Of a stretch of 5,818 bases of DNA, positions 5,813-5,818 are shown piece after piece; the first letter of the stretch is position 1; each line of letters starts with the position of its first letter. This DNA is from Planctomycetia bacterium. Lineage in GTDB: Bacteria > Planctomycetota > Phycisphaerae > Phycisphaerales > SM1A02. Location: the NCBI GenBank assembly GCA_005798965.1, contig SYIB01000310.1, forward strand, positions 1 to 5,818, written 5' to 3'. Below the pieces are notes generated by a model. That model did not search any database. It was not told where the DNA came from and was given only the letters and a program-made list of their open reading frames with translations. The translations under genes and the position numbers were made by a program.

Positions 5813-5818
5813 GCAGGA

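Noticed and set aside
1..5818. CRISPR arrays, insertion sequences, attachment sites, toxin-antitoxin pairs
   Set aside because: I saw no regularly spaced repeats, transposase or integrase motifs, or duplication of the tRNA 3' end in this window.

Overview
The window looks like GC-rich chromosomal DNA from a planctomycete, most likely of the Phycisphaerae. The evidence is a C-terminal pair of dockerin-like calcium loops ending in an Ala-Trp-Gly-x-Cys tail, a repeat type abundant in that class, a planctomycete-style dihydropteroate synthase, and strongly GC-ending codons. This placement is inference; no marker gene is present. All four complete reading frames, counting the interrupted one, end in TGA.

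Layout. Positions 1-884 (minus strand) hold the 5' part of a multi-pass membrane protein that runs off the left edge. Its first two helices resemble the start of a CPA2-type cation:proton antiporter. Only 23 bp separate it from a divergent plus-strand gene (908-2671) for a secreted protein of unknown function. This gap carries a near-palindromic -10-like element exactly 9 nt from both start codons, suggesting a shared bidirectional promoter that makes leaderless or nearly leaderless mRNAs. The secreted-protein gene overlaps folP (2668-3585, dihydropteroate synthase, folate synthesis) by a GTGA junction, so the two probably form a translationally coupled pair.

A thioredoxin gene (3683-4012) follows with its own promoter and ribosome binding site. 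It is complete except that the conserved Trp codon four residues before the first catalytic Cys is TAG. This is either a young nonsense mutation, a sequencing or assembly error, or, least likely, amber suppression. Positions 4013-4262 hold no gene but contain several inverted repeats, including a 13-bp hairpin that could terminate the thioredoxin transcript, and a promoter. Next come a canonical tRNA-Ala(GGC) (4263-4335) and a hairpin terminator (4349-4372). The last gene (4430-5812) encodes a membrane-anchored, Cys-rich surface protein: N-terminal signal anchor, long Gly/Pro/Ser linker, EF-hand-like calcium loops, a DUF642-like beta-sandwich and a dockerin-like C-terminus.

I do not see a new multi-gene system, defence island, CRISPR array or mobile element. 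The best leads are the in-frame amber codon in thioredoxin and the symmetric divergent promoter.
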